DNA of 64,000 nt from Metallyticus violacea. Taxonomy: Eukaryota > Arthropoda > Insecta > Mantodea > Metallyticidae. The notes under the pieces are model-generated. The model worked only from the letters and a program-made list of their open reading frames with translations, made no database searches and was not told where the DNA came from. Shown one piece after another: positions 12,659 through 24,941 of the stretch. The DNA is taken from assembly GCA_030762175.1 (NCBI GenBank), contig CM060842.1, forward strand, positions 62,972,501 through 63,036,500, given 5' to 3'. Each line of letters begins with the position of its first letter. Positions within the stretch are counted from its first letter, which is position 1. The translations under genes and the position numbers were made by a program.

Positions 12659-12861
12659 TACTTAGACAGTGCTCCTCAAGTTAACGTATTTTGCCATGTA
12701 AGCCGCTGCGACAGTCTGAAGATGTGTGAGAAAAACTATTCTTTTTAATATTTATTTTGATTTTTTCTGACATCTGCTGGTTATGAACAGTCATGCCAAG
12801 ATAGGAATAAACCTTTTGGCTTTCTATGGTGTTAAATCAGAACACAATTGGAAGAAGTATT

Positions 12862-12990
12862 TCTCTTCCAAAGGAAGCCATACTTAGGATTTTTACACCC
12901 CGAAAAAATCCATCGATCCTGGCCGGGTTTGAACCCGCGGTCTTGAGTGTAGAAGGCAAGTATTACTACCGCTACACCACCAGGACCGAC
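12862..12990 (-). mobile_element. SINE-B head-half fragment
   Basis: Only the head half remains: TTCCAAAGGAAGCCATACTT, GAAAAAATCCATCGATCCTGG, GGGTTTGAACCCGCGG and CTACACCACCAGGACCGAC. The tail half is absent. Confidence 0.88.
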
Positions 12991-12999
12991 AAATAAGCG

Positions 13000-14130
13000 G
13001 GTAGTGAGGTGGAATGTAAGTTAAATCCAGTGTTATTTAATTTATTCATAGATGAAATTTTAGAAGAGGGGAACAAAAAGATGTACGTTTAATTAACAAC
13101 AAGAGTACTTTTTTAAGAATGCTTTGAGCCTGATTTACGTTCACTATAGGACTGAAGGTAGTGCTTAGTGCTAGGTGCTGTTTCTTCCAATATTTCGTAT
13201 TGTGGTATGCAAGATTATTCACATGAAGAGTGCAACACTTAAATTTGCAAACAAACTGTGGCTTATTCAAGACGAAATTTTCATCGAGGCAGCAGCATCC
13301 CTAAAATAAAGACAAAGGGGACAGAACCTCTGGTTTATTTGCGTTCATGTTACAGTCACAATGCCTCGTTTAATTTTTCGCCATTTTCATGGCTTTTATT
13401 GCTCTTTTGCAACCAGAATAAGGATGAGGCATGACCTTGAATTCGCTTTCGAAAACGTTCAGTTGCGCTGGTTGTTCTGCCTCTGTCAGTCCAATGTGGA
13501 TTGTATTGTCACACGGCAGTTAGATGTAATTAACAACTTTGCATCAGTGATTGAGAGTTTCTGCCTCGACTTTCTTACGTTGTAAAAGCCCTTGACCTCT
13601 GGAGAGGATAAAGTCGTATTGTTGACTACCAACAACAGGCCCTAAGTAATTTCCTTAGACTTTTGTTCATTTCCAATGTCGTTCTTTCACCTGCTCCTTT
13701 TCTAAGAAATGAAAAAAGCAAGGAGATTTCAAGAGGGGAAAGCTGCGTGAAAGGCAAGAAATGAACAGCTATCGTTGTCTGTTGCATCTTCTCTTTCTCC
13801 CTAATTCTTTTGGAGAGAAGGGGAAAGGGAGGGAAACTCTTCTTCCTTTTCCTTTTCGTCCGTAAATAACAAGACAAGCAGAACCTATTGAAAGAAACTG
13901 CATTTGTACTTCAAACTGAGCTTGTTCTGCTATTTTTTCTAAGGTGCAATCCTCTGGCTTGTGTTTGAGCAGTGAGCCTGGTGGAATTCTCCAAGAATGT
14001 AGAACATAGACTTGCATCTAATGAATTTGTAAATAAACCGCCATAGATTATAAATAACAACTATAAACTATATTTGTCAACCAGTTAAATACACTTTGGG
14101 CTTTGCATTTCGTTGTTGTTATGTAAAATC
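13000..14130. other. No recognisable gene; purine/pyrimidine-rich segment
   Basis: Several 74-83-codon ORFs overlap here on both strands, but none shows a known motif. 13780-13860 is rich in GGGAAAGGG- and CCTTTTCC-like runs, which explains the Lys/Arg/Ser-rich readings. Confidence 0.45.
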
Positions 14131-14134
14131 GCGA

Positions 14135-14151
14135 TAGTAATAATAATAAAG

Positions 14152-14211
<60 letters not shown>

Positions 14212-14213
14212 GT
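14135..14213. repeat. (TAA)n microsatellite
   Basis: About 79 bp of near-perfect TAA. The poly-Ile (plus) and poly-Leu (minus) ORFs crossing it are artefacts of the repeat. Confidence 0.97.
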
Positions 14214-14389
14214 AACAAAAATGACTCCCAGAAGAGGTTTTTATACACAGGTTTGCATTTGTCCATTGGATATACTTGACAACCTTCAGATGACACATTT
14301 AGCCCACTGCAGAGTTGCCAGCACCTGGTCACTTCTCTTCCCTAAGATTAGGTTTATATATCCTTAGGCATTCATTTGGATAGTATGTA

Positions 14390-14482
14390 TAGTGAGCTAG
14401 GGCTCTTTCGCTGCCGGATATCGAACCCTGCACCACCTAGTTAATTATCAGGCATCTTCCGCCTGAGTTACGCTAGTGAGTA
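14390..14482 (-). mobile_element. tRNA-derived SINE head
   Basis: On the minus strand, TCACTAGCGTAACTCAGGCG gives an A-box-like start and GGGTTCGATATCC, about 55 bases later, is a B box. This matches a tRNA-derived polymerase III promoter. Flanking AAAT repeats (14496-14520) lie on the head side. Full element limits are unclear. Confidence 0.55.
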
Positions 14483-14695
14483 CTATATTTGTAAATAAAT
14501 GAATAAATAAATAAATAAACAATAGAAATGTGCTGCAGACACAGCGCATTACACAAAAGTTTTAGACTTGGTAAATCGCCAGGAATTGTGAATTATTAAG
14601 GAAAGTCATGTTCGCCAAATCACATCATAAAGTGATTCATCAATCATCAGCAAAAGAGAAATATCACTAAGGAGGCCCTAATTCCGCTACGCTAT

Positions 14696-14696
14696 T

Positions 14697-14753
<57 letters not shown>

Positions 14754-14769
14754 ATAGTAGTAATAGTAA

Positions 14770-14802
<33 letters not shown>

Positions 14803-14809
14803 TGGTAGT
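14696..14809. repeat. (TAG)n microsatellite, 114 bp
   Basis: TAG repeats with occasional TAA and TGG variants. The long poly-Tyr reading of a 116-codon minus-strand ORF is an artefact of this array. It lies shortly before the R-E repeat copy at 14860, as does the TAG array at 22405. Confidence 0.97.
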
Positions 14810-14859
14810 ACAATACCTCCATAACGGTAACATTAATTGCTATGATTAAGTTAGTATGT

Positions 14860-15560
14860 ATACATACATAATGCAAATATACCGATATACTTAAATCACA
14901 AAAGTCTATAGTTAATTTTCTATACATATATACAAACATGAATATAACCGTTACCCCTGAGACTCCCTTTGCGTTACTCACCCACCTCTCTAACTCCTCT
15001 CTCCTCTCTATTGTCATTAACCTTCTTTTTCGGATCGGGATTTATTTGCTAGAAATATTCACTCTTATGCACCATCGCTTCCAGGCAGACGTTCAAACTG
15101 CTGTTGGAATTCAGAAATGTTATGGTAAACGCTCATTTCCTAAAAGATATGTACGCTCGAAGTCCCTGCTCTCCTCTGCGAGACATGCCTGAATCCTTTT
15201 GGAAAGATTTTGAAACATTCGACACAGTTCATCCTCCCGAATATTGTAAACTGTTTCCCGGATATTTTGTTCCAGCTTCGCAGTTTTTATTTCAGGTGCA
15301 GCAGTAATTTCATATGGATGCAGATATAGCGGCTGAGTGGCTTTTACGCACCGCTGACAGATATATCAACTTGCTGAGATAATCGTGTTAAATATTTGCT
15401 AGTAGAAGTTCCAAAGAGATAGTCTATTTAATTAAGTTTTTCTTCTCTTAAAACCCCTCTTTTTCTCTCTCTGCTTCTTGCAATGAAAATGCCCTGCGTT
15501 GGAACTTTCTTCATCAATCTGGAAAGTTCACTTCCCGATGTAGATGTTACACCTTCACAG
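14860..15560 (+). repeat. Unclassified interspersed repeat R-E, copy 1 (longest)
   Basis: The first part (14860-15140) aligns with 22820-23120: both have TTACTCACC plus a CTC-rich block, a CATTAACC block, AGAAATATTC, ATGCAC and a block near TTGGAATTCAGAAAT. The second part (15180-15550) aligns with 49860-50220: both have ATGCCTGAATC(C/A)TTTTG, GATATTTTGTT, TTTTATTTCAGGT(G/A)CAGCAG, GAGTGGCTTT, ACGCACCG and TAATCGTGTT. No transposase, tRNA head or terminal repeat was recognised. ORFs of 84 and 67 codons overlapping it show no known domain. Confidence 0.75.
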
Positions 15561-15569
15561 TGCACAATT

Positions 15570-17810
15570 AGCCCGCAGAAGCCAACCACTACTTCATACA
15601 GAAATATTTCTTAAAAAGCTGCTCCAGTGTCACTAAAAATCGTGCATCACTGAAGGTCAACCGGTTTCTACTAGTATGTACGAACTCCGGTTACTTAGCG
15701 GAATGAGGGCGCGGTGGTTTAACATCCACATTATTTAATATTTAATATTTATTCTAAATGAATTATACAATATTTAAAACTGGAATCTCTTTAATTTTCG
15801 ATCGTGTAATTAATAAGTGGTATTTATAGATGATCGAATCATAGCAGTGAATATATAAGGAATACAAGGCTAACAATTTTATAAGGGAAATAACTAACTT
15901 AGAATATTTCAAGGCTAAAGAAACATTGCCTTATATAATGTTCTTAAATACCTAGGCTGAAATATTATTTATTAACAGGTAAATATATAACAGAAAATAT
16001 GTAAGTTACAAAACATATGCGACAAAACAGAGATATTTGCAGCATGAATAACAACTAAATTACATTTTAGTATTCTAATGGTACAAATTAGAATGCAATT
16101 AAAACTAATACACACTTATGCAAAATATAAGCAGTAGAAATAAGACTCCTAATAAGAACAGAGGCTATACAAAACCAAGAGCATCAGAAATCGAGAAAGA
16201 GATTAAAAAATCTATATGTGCCTTAATGGATATGCTTGTTTCATTTTGTTTAGGTTTTGGCTAAGCCAACGAGTTTGTTTTCATAAATTCTGCTTTTACA
16301 GTACAGAAACCTTAATGCTACTAACAGTATTAAAAGTTTTATCTAATATAAAACAAATATAACAAAATAAATCCAACTAAGGCATTATTTTCGGAAATGT
16401 CAGACGAAAAAGTCTTTTCACCTACTTAGCTTACACCTTACGAACTGTTTAAACTTCATTCCATTTTCCAAGATCTCTTTGGTACTTAATGTTTTTACAT
16501 CTTGATTCTTATTTTGATCCATATTTGTACATGTTAATATATATCTAAGAAAGTTCGTTCCTGTTCGTTTCTATACGACTGTAAACTCTTTGTTTCATAT
16601 TCCAAAATTCAAGGACTGGAATCGCCGTAATGTTATAAAATTTTAACCTCTTGTCAGTTCGTGTAGTTTTTATGTTTCCCGTGTAGTTCCACGTATCAAC
16701 GATACTCATTTTATCTTATATTTTTATTAGTATGCTAATTTAAAAAATATCAGAGCTAAAATACTTAAAAATTGAAACCATTCTAGTAATTTATTGTCTA
16801 CAACTATTTTTGCTCTCGCTGGATACTTTTTCCCGAATGCCTTGGCGTTTCCGCATGAAGACGAAAGAGTTAAGTTATATTGTCTTTGAATTTGATAAAG
16901 TAGTGCATACCGTTTGAATCAAGTAAAAGTACTAGGCCCTCTGCATAAAGTCAAATACAAATATCACTATTGTTAGAAACAGTTAAAATCTACCGGGAAG
17001 TTTTGTTATGGTTCATGTTTTAAATTGCTATCATAGCGAGCAATATATATATATTATATTAATCTTGGTTTCAACTCTTGATTTTTTTTAAAATACAAAT
17101 ATTATACACGAACTGTTATTTGTGATTTTTACTTGGTTTCTGCTATTATTGTAGAGGGCTGTGAGCAGGCTTACATGAATATCAACGACTATCTAAATTT
17201 ATTATTAATAAGAAGAATTAATGGAAGTTCGGAAAGTTTTACCTGGAACTACAGCTTTTGTCACATCCATTGTAAAAACATAGGGCTGTAAAATTGGGAC
17301 ACAGAAACATTCATTTCAACTAAATTTCATGCACTTTAGTGTGCTGATTTCAAATATGCCAATAAGTATTCCCTCCCTAGTATGGATACATTTTTGTATA
17401 AGGATAAATTAATGCATTTCGGTTAAAATGTGTACTTGCAAATATGTTTAGGTTTAAAGTTATAAAGCGAACATTTAAGTGTACAAGACGTAACAAAAAT
17501 GCTAGGAAAAACTTTGGAGTTACACACACAAAAGCAAATATACATACATCCGGAAATGCCCAGGTTTGTGAGTCATTGAAAGCTAACATTCAACGAGGCA
17601 TGATCCAATTATTTAAGTTTGTTGAAATTATGATTACTTTTTTCAGAAAATCCAGTGGTGTTATCAATACTAATCAAACTGCTGAAATACTTGTACTCTA
17701 TCTGGCGATGTGCTGCATTAGACACTTGTTTACATTTATTATTTTGTACATATGTGGTGAGTGATATTCTTACGTTTGACCGGTGTTGCAGTCCAGTTTC
17801 AATTAAGCAG
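15570..17810. other. No recognisable gene
   Basis: AT-rich sequence. The 106-codon plus-strand ORF at 17444 and its antisense partners have no motif that I recognise. Confidence 0.45.
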
Positions 17811-17818
17811 TTATTCAT

Positions 17819-18010
17819 GGTAGGATATTCGTATTATGATCAGGCAGATATGATTTTTATATACTATCTGCTGCAGGCACAATACCCTGAGCACGTTGAA
17901 AATGATAAGGATACAAAAGTTGTTCTTGGAGTTACCTCTAAGCGGCCAAATGAGATACCAAACACAAGGGCCAATTTACTTGTGTATCTTCTTCAACAGC
18001 TTCTAGCATG
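17819..18010 (+). pseudogene. Possible DUF4817-type transposase N-terminus
   Basis: The frame reads YSYYDQADMIFIYYLLQAQ and, 23 residues later, PNEIPNTRANLLVYLL. This resembles the pattern of the DUF4817 N-terminal domain as I remember it: an aromatic/acidic start, a DMxFxYG-like helix, then FPNRRxPN before the next helix. The region in between does not fit well, and nothing convincing follows downstream. It is a weak call that needs a profile search. An unrelated chance ORF is the alternative. Confidence 0.3.
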
Positions 18011-18249
18011 AGTTCTTCCTTATGAGGTGTAAGAGTGACTCTCGGGTCTTTTTTGTACTGCTACGGATCCTGTCTCAGCAACTTAATGATAAACTGCAGG
18101 AAAATTTGATGACTGGTTGCTTTCGGTCTGGGAACGTTATCTCAAACAGCCATTGCAGTCTCGTGCGACCATATATAAAAAGCATATCTTCCATGGTTAG
18201 ACGCTCAGATGTAACTGAACTTCAGATATCAGCCATAGGAAAATGACTA

Positions 18250-19795
18250 ACCACGAATACACAAATGATAAATGAATTTTCCATGACAACACATCGCCTT
18301 TTAGGGTACATCAAGTACAATATAAATCAGCAGATTGACCTGTATTATGGGAACGGTGAATAGGTCGAGTGTTTGATAAATAAGAGTAGCCATATCAGAG
18401 AATACAAGATGGGAATGTAGTAGCTCCTTCCAATAACAAACGCCCCCTGCCCAACCATTTGCTAGGATTTGTTTTTGGGATTTACATATCAGCTCCATGT
18501 ACAGTCCTAGACCTTGTTGCAACATTTCTCTCTACTTCGTCATACCTCATTTTGAAAGTAATGAATGCAATACTAATAATGTAGTGGTGAGTGGGTACGA
18601 TAGTCACTGCGAGAAGGGAACAGCTATTCAAGACTAAAGTTAAGTGTTAATTTCAAAGAACTAAGTGGAATCTTTATTTTGTCTTTGTATTAAGAGCAGA
18701 ATGAAATGTGGCAACAGGGCACACAAAACTAGGCAAGAGGCATGTTTCTGTAACAGAATATAAGAAGCGCATTATTTTCAAACACTCGCCGTGTGTTAGC
18801 CTATTATGCGCTTGTCTGTAAAAAGGTATTTGTTATTTAAAAAAACTTAAGTTGTATGTTATTATTTCGAAATGCGTTGATGTTATGTTTCAATAATACC
18901 TCACAAACGAGGCATTTCCGCACATGTTTGTATAATTTTTTTCTTCTTCTAGATTTGGCGTGAGGAACTCTCTCTCTCTCTCTCAAAGTTTTACACTCTA
19001 TATGTTTGTTTTGACAAAAAATCGTTTAACACATAATTACGCTTGGAAACCCTAACAGCATCTCCTTTGTTTTGCTTTGAAACTTCTGTTGTAAATGCCT
19101 TGCGGCTTTTCTGTAGAGCATCTGGCAGCAGTTCTCAATCATATTGACGTTACATTCACTCTTTTATTTCCGTTTCACATTCTTCATACCTTGGTGAAAT
19201 ATTTTATCCTGTTCTTCACTAACAGCACCAGTATTTTCAGAAAGTAGTTCAAATAACAGTGTAAAACTGCATCTTCGAACTTATAAAAAATAATATATAA
19301 TATAAAATAATATATATTGACCACATCACACAAAAGTTTAGTTTCAATTGAGCTCAGGTAGCAAAAATATTGCAATAATCGTCATAATACAGAATTTGTA
19401 CGATTAGAAATTCGAAGGGAGCTTTTCCAACTAGAAATGGACGACTGGCCAGTGCTTGTGGCTCGCGTTCAGCTGCAGTCAAAGATAAAAAAATAACTAT
19501 TATTATCTATATCTATTTTTACACATTAGTATTCAATTAGTATATAATACTAGAAGCTATTTAATTAATCAATGTAAATACCTGTTCGTATAAAACTTGT
19601 ATGCAACTCCTAAAGTTAAACAAAAATATTAATAAAATTGTTCATACAAAATAAATTATATTCTTACAAATTACTAGTTGTCAACGGTTCCGCGTTTGAG
19701 TCATTCGGGTTTAGTTACACTTAGCACCAACAGATGTCAAATTTATACGTATTCAGCCAATCGCTTCAAGTGACATTTAGTATGATGCAAGATGT
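18250..19795. other. No recognisable gene; short CT and AT runs
   Basis: Holds a (TC)n run at 18967-18983 and a very AT-rich, partly palindromic patch near 19285-19320. No motif-bearing ORF that I trust. Confidence 0.45.
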
Positions 19796-19800
19796 AACTT

Positions 19801-19952
19801 GGACGTGAAATGGCAGAAAATTTTGTCTAAGGACATTTTTTTCAGGTATGGAGTTCTCTAACGTGTAGTAAATCTACGACAGGGGACCCACGGCTTTAAG
19901 TCCCTGCGGGATTACTTGCGTTCGAGATTTTTGTCACGAAAAAACTATCAGA
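19801..19952 (-). mobile_element. Strongly decayed SINE-B
   Basis: Blocks survive in the right order for a minus-strand copy: GGACGTGAAATGGC, AAAATTTTGTCTAAGGAC, GTAGTAAATCTACGACAGGG, ACCCACGGCTTTAAGTCC and GAGATTTTTGTCACGAAAAA. Head boxes are not recognisable. This is probably the oldest SINE-B here. Confidence 0.6.
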
Positions 19953-19979
19953 TTGAACGCATGAACCTTGAATCCAGAG

Positions 19980-20950
19980 GAGAGGGACTTACTTCTAGAC
20001 TAACACAAAATAAATTATAATTGTTTTCTAAGTTACAGCTATTAGTTAGCAGTACACGTCTAAAATTTTTAACTTCAGGAACTCGAAAGAATTATTTTTT
20101 TTCTTTTTCTTCTTCATATTTTGTAGTTATTACATCGGGCAAACACTTGATGTGAATAAAACTTATTTCAAGAAAGTTTGTCATATTCATAATGTCTTTT
20201 CCAGTCGATCTAGGATTCTGAGAGTGAATAAGATCGAATTATCTTTATAAAGATCATATCATATAATTATTAGTCATCTATCGACCTCTAGGGTGTAGGA
20301 TGTAGAGTTGGGTGAGGAATTGCATATTGCAAATTGTTACATTAAGAAAGAAAATATTTACATCTTATACATATTTACATGTGTAGAAAATAAAATTATT
20401 TTTCAGGTGGATAAATTCCTCTAGTGTAGAGAAAGGGTGAGGTGATTTTTTTATTCTGTGAACTTGAGTTTATTATAATGCAATTCATGTATTGGATGTA
20501 AATTCAACAATATAACATCACTGTAGTAAACAACTTTTTCGAAAACTTGCAATATACTGGTCCGTGTATGTCAGATCTGAAATGTGTTTTTTGTCATGGA
20601 TGTCTGAATTTTTTATGAATATTTCGGAATTTTCTACTACAAATTACAGTAGAGCTAACTGTATTCACATGTAAGTGATACAATTCAAAATATTTTGAAA
20701 AGTGATCTACAGCGAGTTATGCATTTTGCTTCTGCTATTATTCTTACCAATTGTTTTTCAAAATGGTAAATATCGTTTTAACACACATAATTTCCGCAGA
20801 ACATTGTACCTCATGCTATAAATGAAAGCAAAGTTAGCATACTGTTTTAGGTTGTTCTTATTTGTAAAATGAATTAATGATCAAATTATAAAATAAGATG
20901 GGCCCAATTATGATAAAATATTATCAATATAGTCTTTCCATTTCAAACTA
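19980..20950. other. No recognisable gene
   Basis: AT-rich sequence with no repeats or motif-bearing ORFs seen. Confidence 0.45.
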
Positions 20951-20956
20951 CAATCA

Positions 20957-21300
20957 ACCAGGCGCTGTCGAGATGCTTGAGCTTTGCATTCGGAAAGTCC
21001 TGGGTTCAAATTCCTTGGGGCCTGTCATCTATCCTTGGGTTTTTTCGAGGTTTCCTCTGCTGGAATGAATCTTTCAGTGAATTTTACACTGTCCCATTTC
21101 ACTTTGTTGGTTCTGTTACAGAATCGAACTTTTGAGGGTTCCAAGTCCTTAGGCCTCCACCGGTTTCAGGATATTCTATCTGAGCACTATTAGGGACCCC
21201 ATGTACATCCATGCATCACCACCGGGTGTGTTCCTTACCCCATTCCTTCCTCCCGGAGGTGCCCAATTAGGAGCGTAGGGAGAAACGGGCAATCGTTTAG
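20957..21300 (+). mobile_element. tRNA-derived SINE-C
   Basis: Head GGCGCTGTCGAGATGCTTGAGC then GCATTCGGAAAGTCCTGGG and the B box GGTTCAAATTCC, followed by a GC-richer body (GGTTTTTTCGAGGTTTCCTC, GGCCTCCACCGGTTTC, CATGCATCACCACCGGG, TCCCGGAGGTGCCC). The size and polymerase III box layout fit a SINE. The 69-codon ORF inside it has no known domain. Tail and duplication were not resolved. Confidence 0.65.
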
Positions 21301-21309
21301 CAAGACTGA

Positions 21310-22350
21310 AGCACTGAAGTATCGTCTTCCATCCGTAACAATCGAATCCAACTTATTCAAAATAAGTTCAATTTCTATGTTAGGAGGTTTATTTATTTCC
21401 TTTCCTTCGTACTGAATATTTAGATTGTCTAAGTATTTTTGTTTGAAAATTTATATATTTTTCAGTATTTATGCTGATTTTGTTATTATGAAATTATGAA
21501 ATTAATTATTTAAGAGGGTTCATAATTTAAAACAGTAAAAAACATGTCTATTCTTGCTCTTCCGATTTCCACGGTTATAATGGTATATGGCATTTCATGT
21601 GTTTGATATTTTTAACGTTGTATTTTTCTTTTCTTTTATGTCCCATCCAGGGCTAGGGCCTCCGCAAGCGGGGGGCTCGTTGATTTCTCGTATGGTGATC
21701 TAGTCCATATGAACTATTGTCTCTATGAGTTTGCTATATAATGTTTATTTTACAAATTTAACACAAATTTAACTAGAAGATTCAAGTGCTGAAACTATTA
21801 CGTTTTTGTATCATAAGTTTGGTATAACTTTCATTATTGGCTTTGTTTGGTTGTTTTCCTGGAGGGATAGGCCCACCTCGTTCTCTCTTACCGATACGCA
21901 GAACCCACGTGGTAGCTATTTGTCTCTATCTGCTGTTTACTCCGCCCCATTTCCACTTCAGGCTATTTGCACGTTGAGCCAAGTCGTTTAGTCCCCACAT
22001 CTTTCTTAATTCCACAGATGATATTTTATCCATGAGGGATATCCCTAGTTCTTTCTGCTCCATTTTACGTTGGTAGATGCTAATATTCTGTTAGGTTCCA
22101 AGTTTGGTATCCATATAATAGTTTAGGGAACAGTCCAATATGCCTAACCTTAGTTTTCAGCCCAAAGTATTGTCCATTAGTATTAACTTCAATGATCAGA
22201 ATGCTTTCTATACTGAGGAAATTCTTTTGTCGATTTCTTTGGCCATAAGCAATTCCAAAATACCAATTATTAAATGAAAAATAATATTAAAATATCTCAA
22301 AATCTATCACTACTTGTGAAACAGGCTCTGTTAAAGTTTTAGTGAAGCAA
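21310..22350. other. No recognisable gene
   Basis: AT-rich, with a slightly GC-richer patch (21640-21690). A 61-codon ORF shows no known motif. Confidence 0.4.
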
Positions 22351-22357
22351 CAAATAA

Positions 22358-22406
22358 TAGCTTGTAAAATGATCAACATGTAGGAAGTTGATCATTTTAC
22401 AAGCTA
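22358..22406. repeat. Perfect 20-bp inverted repeat (hairpin) beside a TAG array
   Basis: TAGCTTGTAAAATGATCAAC (22358-22377) is repeated as its exact reverse complement at 22387-22406 around a 9-base loop (ATGTAGGAA). The right arm ends where the TAG array begins. Confidence 0.97.
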
Positions 22407-22582
22407 GTAGTAGTAGCAGTAGTAGTAGCAGTAGTAGAAGTAGTAGTAGTAGTAGTAGTAGCAGTAGTAGTAGTAGTAGTAGTAATAGTAGTAGTAGTAG
22501 TACTAGTAGTAGTAGTAGTAGTAATAGTAGTAGTAGTAGTAGTACTAGTAGTAGTAGTAGTAGTAATAGTAGTAGTAGTAGC

Positions 22583-22631
<49 letters not shown>
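22405..22631. repeat. (TAG)n microsatellite, 227 bp
   Basis: TAG repeats with scattered CAG, AAG, TAA and TAC variants. Parts show a higher-order unit (TAG runs separated by TAC or TAA). Poly-Ser and poly-Thr ORFs across it are artefacts. Confidence 0.98.
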
Positions 22632-22739
22632 ATGGACGTTTTATTGTACGATTTTAGGATACATTCAAATAAATACATCTGTGCATGGGCCTTACGGCCG
22701 TACATGCTAATGTCATCCTTATAGCCATCAAAAGGGCAA

Positions 22740-22840
22740 TACTCATACATACGTACATACACCATGTATGTATACACATGTATACATACACCAATACCTA
22801 CATACACACAAAGCTACATGCATCTACATGCATACATACA
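22740..22840. repeat. CATA/TATG-rich degenerate tandem stretch
   Basis: Repeated CATACATA- and GTATGTATA-like words alternate and form small palindromes. The segment leads into the R-E copy. Confidence 0.75.
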
Positions 22841-23120
22841 AATATGCAAATATTTTGATATATTTAAATTTTCTATTAATAATTTAAATACAAATACATA
22901 GACATGAATGGTCCTTATTGTTGTGTCTCCCCTTCCCTTTACTCACCTCCCCTCTCCATCTCCCCCCTCTTCATTATGACCATTAACCTCCGTTATCTGG
23001 TCTGCTCTAGAAATATTCCCAAATTGTGTATTTCGCATGCACAAACACTTCCCGGCATATGTTCAAATTTCTATTGGAATTCAGAAATTGCATTGATAAA
23101 TGCTTATTTCTTGTAGTTAA
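22820..23120 (+). repeat. Unclassified repeat R-E, copy 2 (5' part)
   Basis: Aligns with 14860-15140: ACATGAAT, TTACTCACCTCCCCTCTCC, ATGACCATTAACCTCCGTTA, AGAAATATTCCC, CGCATGCAC and CTATTGGAATTCAGAAATTG. Similarity fades after about 23110, so the second half seen in copy 1 is missing. Both copies lie downstream of a TAG array. Confidence 0.72.
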
Positions 23121-23404
23121 CTGACGTTTGGGAATATACATAGAGAAAATATTTTGTCTCAATGCGCAGAAAAAGTGTCGTTGAACCTACAGGCTCAAAT
23201 ACATCCAGTGTGGGAGAGGAGGGATTATCTAGGTATCTGTGGTAGGGAAGGAAGAAGTGGTCTCGCATGTTCTGATAAGGGGTTTGGAAAGGAAACAAAT
23301 CAGTTAATGCTTTCGGGGAAAGAATTTGTCCTACATGTAATAGTTACTGAGAAAAGTGTATGCACATTGTCAACTTAGAGCTTAATGAACCCACTTAATG
23401 TAAG

Positions 23405-23660
23405 TTATATGTCATTGCACAAGCCTAGTAATTTGTTAGTTAGGTGAAATAGCTTATTGACAATACTTGTATCATCAGGGAATAGTGGTAGAAAACTATT
23501 ATTATTTATTTTCTTGATATATATTAGAAACATGAATGGACCCCAAATCGAACCCCTTCGACACAATGTTTGCTTCACATCATTGCAAGTACGTGTTACG
23601 AATCTGCTGAATGTATTACAACAGAATTTCTGTGACACGCACAAAGTGTTACTCATACAT
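23405..23660 (-). pseudogene. Non-LTR retrotransposon reverse-transcriptase fragment
   Basis: The 83-codon minus-strand ORF contains RRGSIWGPFMFLIYI and, 12 residues later, PLFPDDTSI. In CR1/Jockey-like reverse transcriptases the matching blocks are GVPQGSILGPLLFLIYIND and the catalytic FADDT. Here the A before DD is P, and the linker is shortened. Nothing LINE-like was recognised further on. The piece is too short to assign a clade. Confidence 0.72.
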
Positions 23661-24935
23661 CTAGCATGCCATGTTTTTTTTACCCCTGGTGTTTTATGTG
23701 GAGCATGTACGAAAGCCTTGCGGGTGATAAAAGCTTATTTCTGTCTGACTACGTGACGTTGCCACTCCCCCCATCCATCCCACATACATCATGCATCCTC
23801 TTCACATTCCTTTTCTCTCTACTTGCTGTTTATATTTCCACTGTTGTATAATTCATGGCAAGTATCCCCGAAACGTTGCAAAGGACGTCTCTAAAGACCC
23901 CTAGGATACAAAACGGAGGGAGACTCCTGCTGACGTCATATCATGTCCCCCGGTTTTGCATTGTAAACGTTTCTCTGAGTTAGTCAAGTGCGGTCAAGGT
24001 AGTTGCAGAATATAATGAAGATAACTAAAAGAAGTAAATCATTGTATTTTCTTGGAACTGTAGCATGAAGCTTTGGTTATTTCCCTAGTAAAAATCTGGA
24101 TTAAAATATTTGTGGGATGGTAAGAATGATGAGATTATATTGCATATACATTAGGCTACCACTAAGTACTGATATTAGTTTTTCTGTCCAGCTCAATAAC
24201 AGATATTTCTGGATTGGGATTTGATTCTTTCATTTCCGAAAATTTTAATAATTTTTGAGGATCAATGCCCACGGTTTTTGACTCCAGATGGAATTAACTA
24301 TTTTGGTTCATAATGGAATATTATTCCAGGAAGATATATCAAGATGTGTTAACAGAATATCTGTTAATGTTCGATTACCGGGGCCTACTTAGTAATCTTT
24401 CTAAGTTAGGGTGGTCTAGAAGGTGGTCTAGCCTCGTGAGTACAGTTGGGAAGCTGTCTAATGCAGATGTGGCGTTCTTTGATCATGAAAGCCGCGTGAT
24501 CACATGGCCTCCCTGCAGTACTGCCATCTATCATTAAAGTCATAAGACGAAGGTGAAGGGAGCAGAGGTAGCCAAGGTAGGCCAAGGCTCGCTCCGGGCT
24601 ATAGCGCCAAATGAGAAAAAGAAGATAGTATCTTTAAGTTGAACATGTTAAACACTTGAACATTTTAATATGGATTTCGACCCCCCATTCTGTGCTAAGG
24701 TATTTTTATGATAATCCTAGATAAGCAACTAGTTGTGTACCTCTGTTTTATTTATTAACTATAGTATCAGTAACTGTTAAATTAAATGTTCAGACTGCTG
24801 GAGTGATGCTTGTACAAAAATATTTATTTTTTCTCTCTTTGCCTCTTCCAGAATCACAAAATATACCTTGAGGACAAATCTCAACCCGGCAAATAGGATT
24901 CACCTCTTTTTCCTCTGTTGTTTAGATTGGCTATG
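23660..24935. other. No recognisable gene
   Basis: Mixed sequence. The 74-codon ORF at 24313 has no known motif. A GC-richer word (GTAGGCCAAGGCTCGCTCCG) near 24577 may be the end of an unrecognised repeat. Confidence 0.35.
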
Positions 24936-24941
24936 GACACA

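Noticed and set aside
14048..15017. Poly-Leu, poly-Ile and poly-Tyr ORFs of 84-116 codons
   Set aside because: They are explained by the TAA and TAG arrays at 14135-14213 and 14696-14809.
18301..18525. Minus-strand ORF containing ILANGWAGG as a DUF4817 catalytic piece
   Set aside because: A faint likeness to a VNVWAGI-type block exists, but the rest does not fit and it is opposite in strand to the weak candidate at 17819.
22388..22807. Poly-Ser and poly-Thr ORFs of 89 and 136 codons
   Set aside because: They are readings of the TAG microsatellite on each strand, with no start context or flanking coding signal.
24570..24620. Possible 3' end of an unknown retroposon (GGCCAAGGCTCGCTCCGGGC)
   Set aside because: It is a single GC-rich word without a second copy in the window or a flanking duplication.
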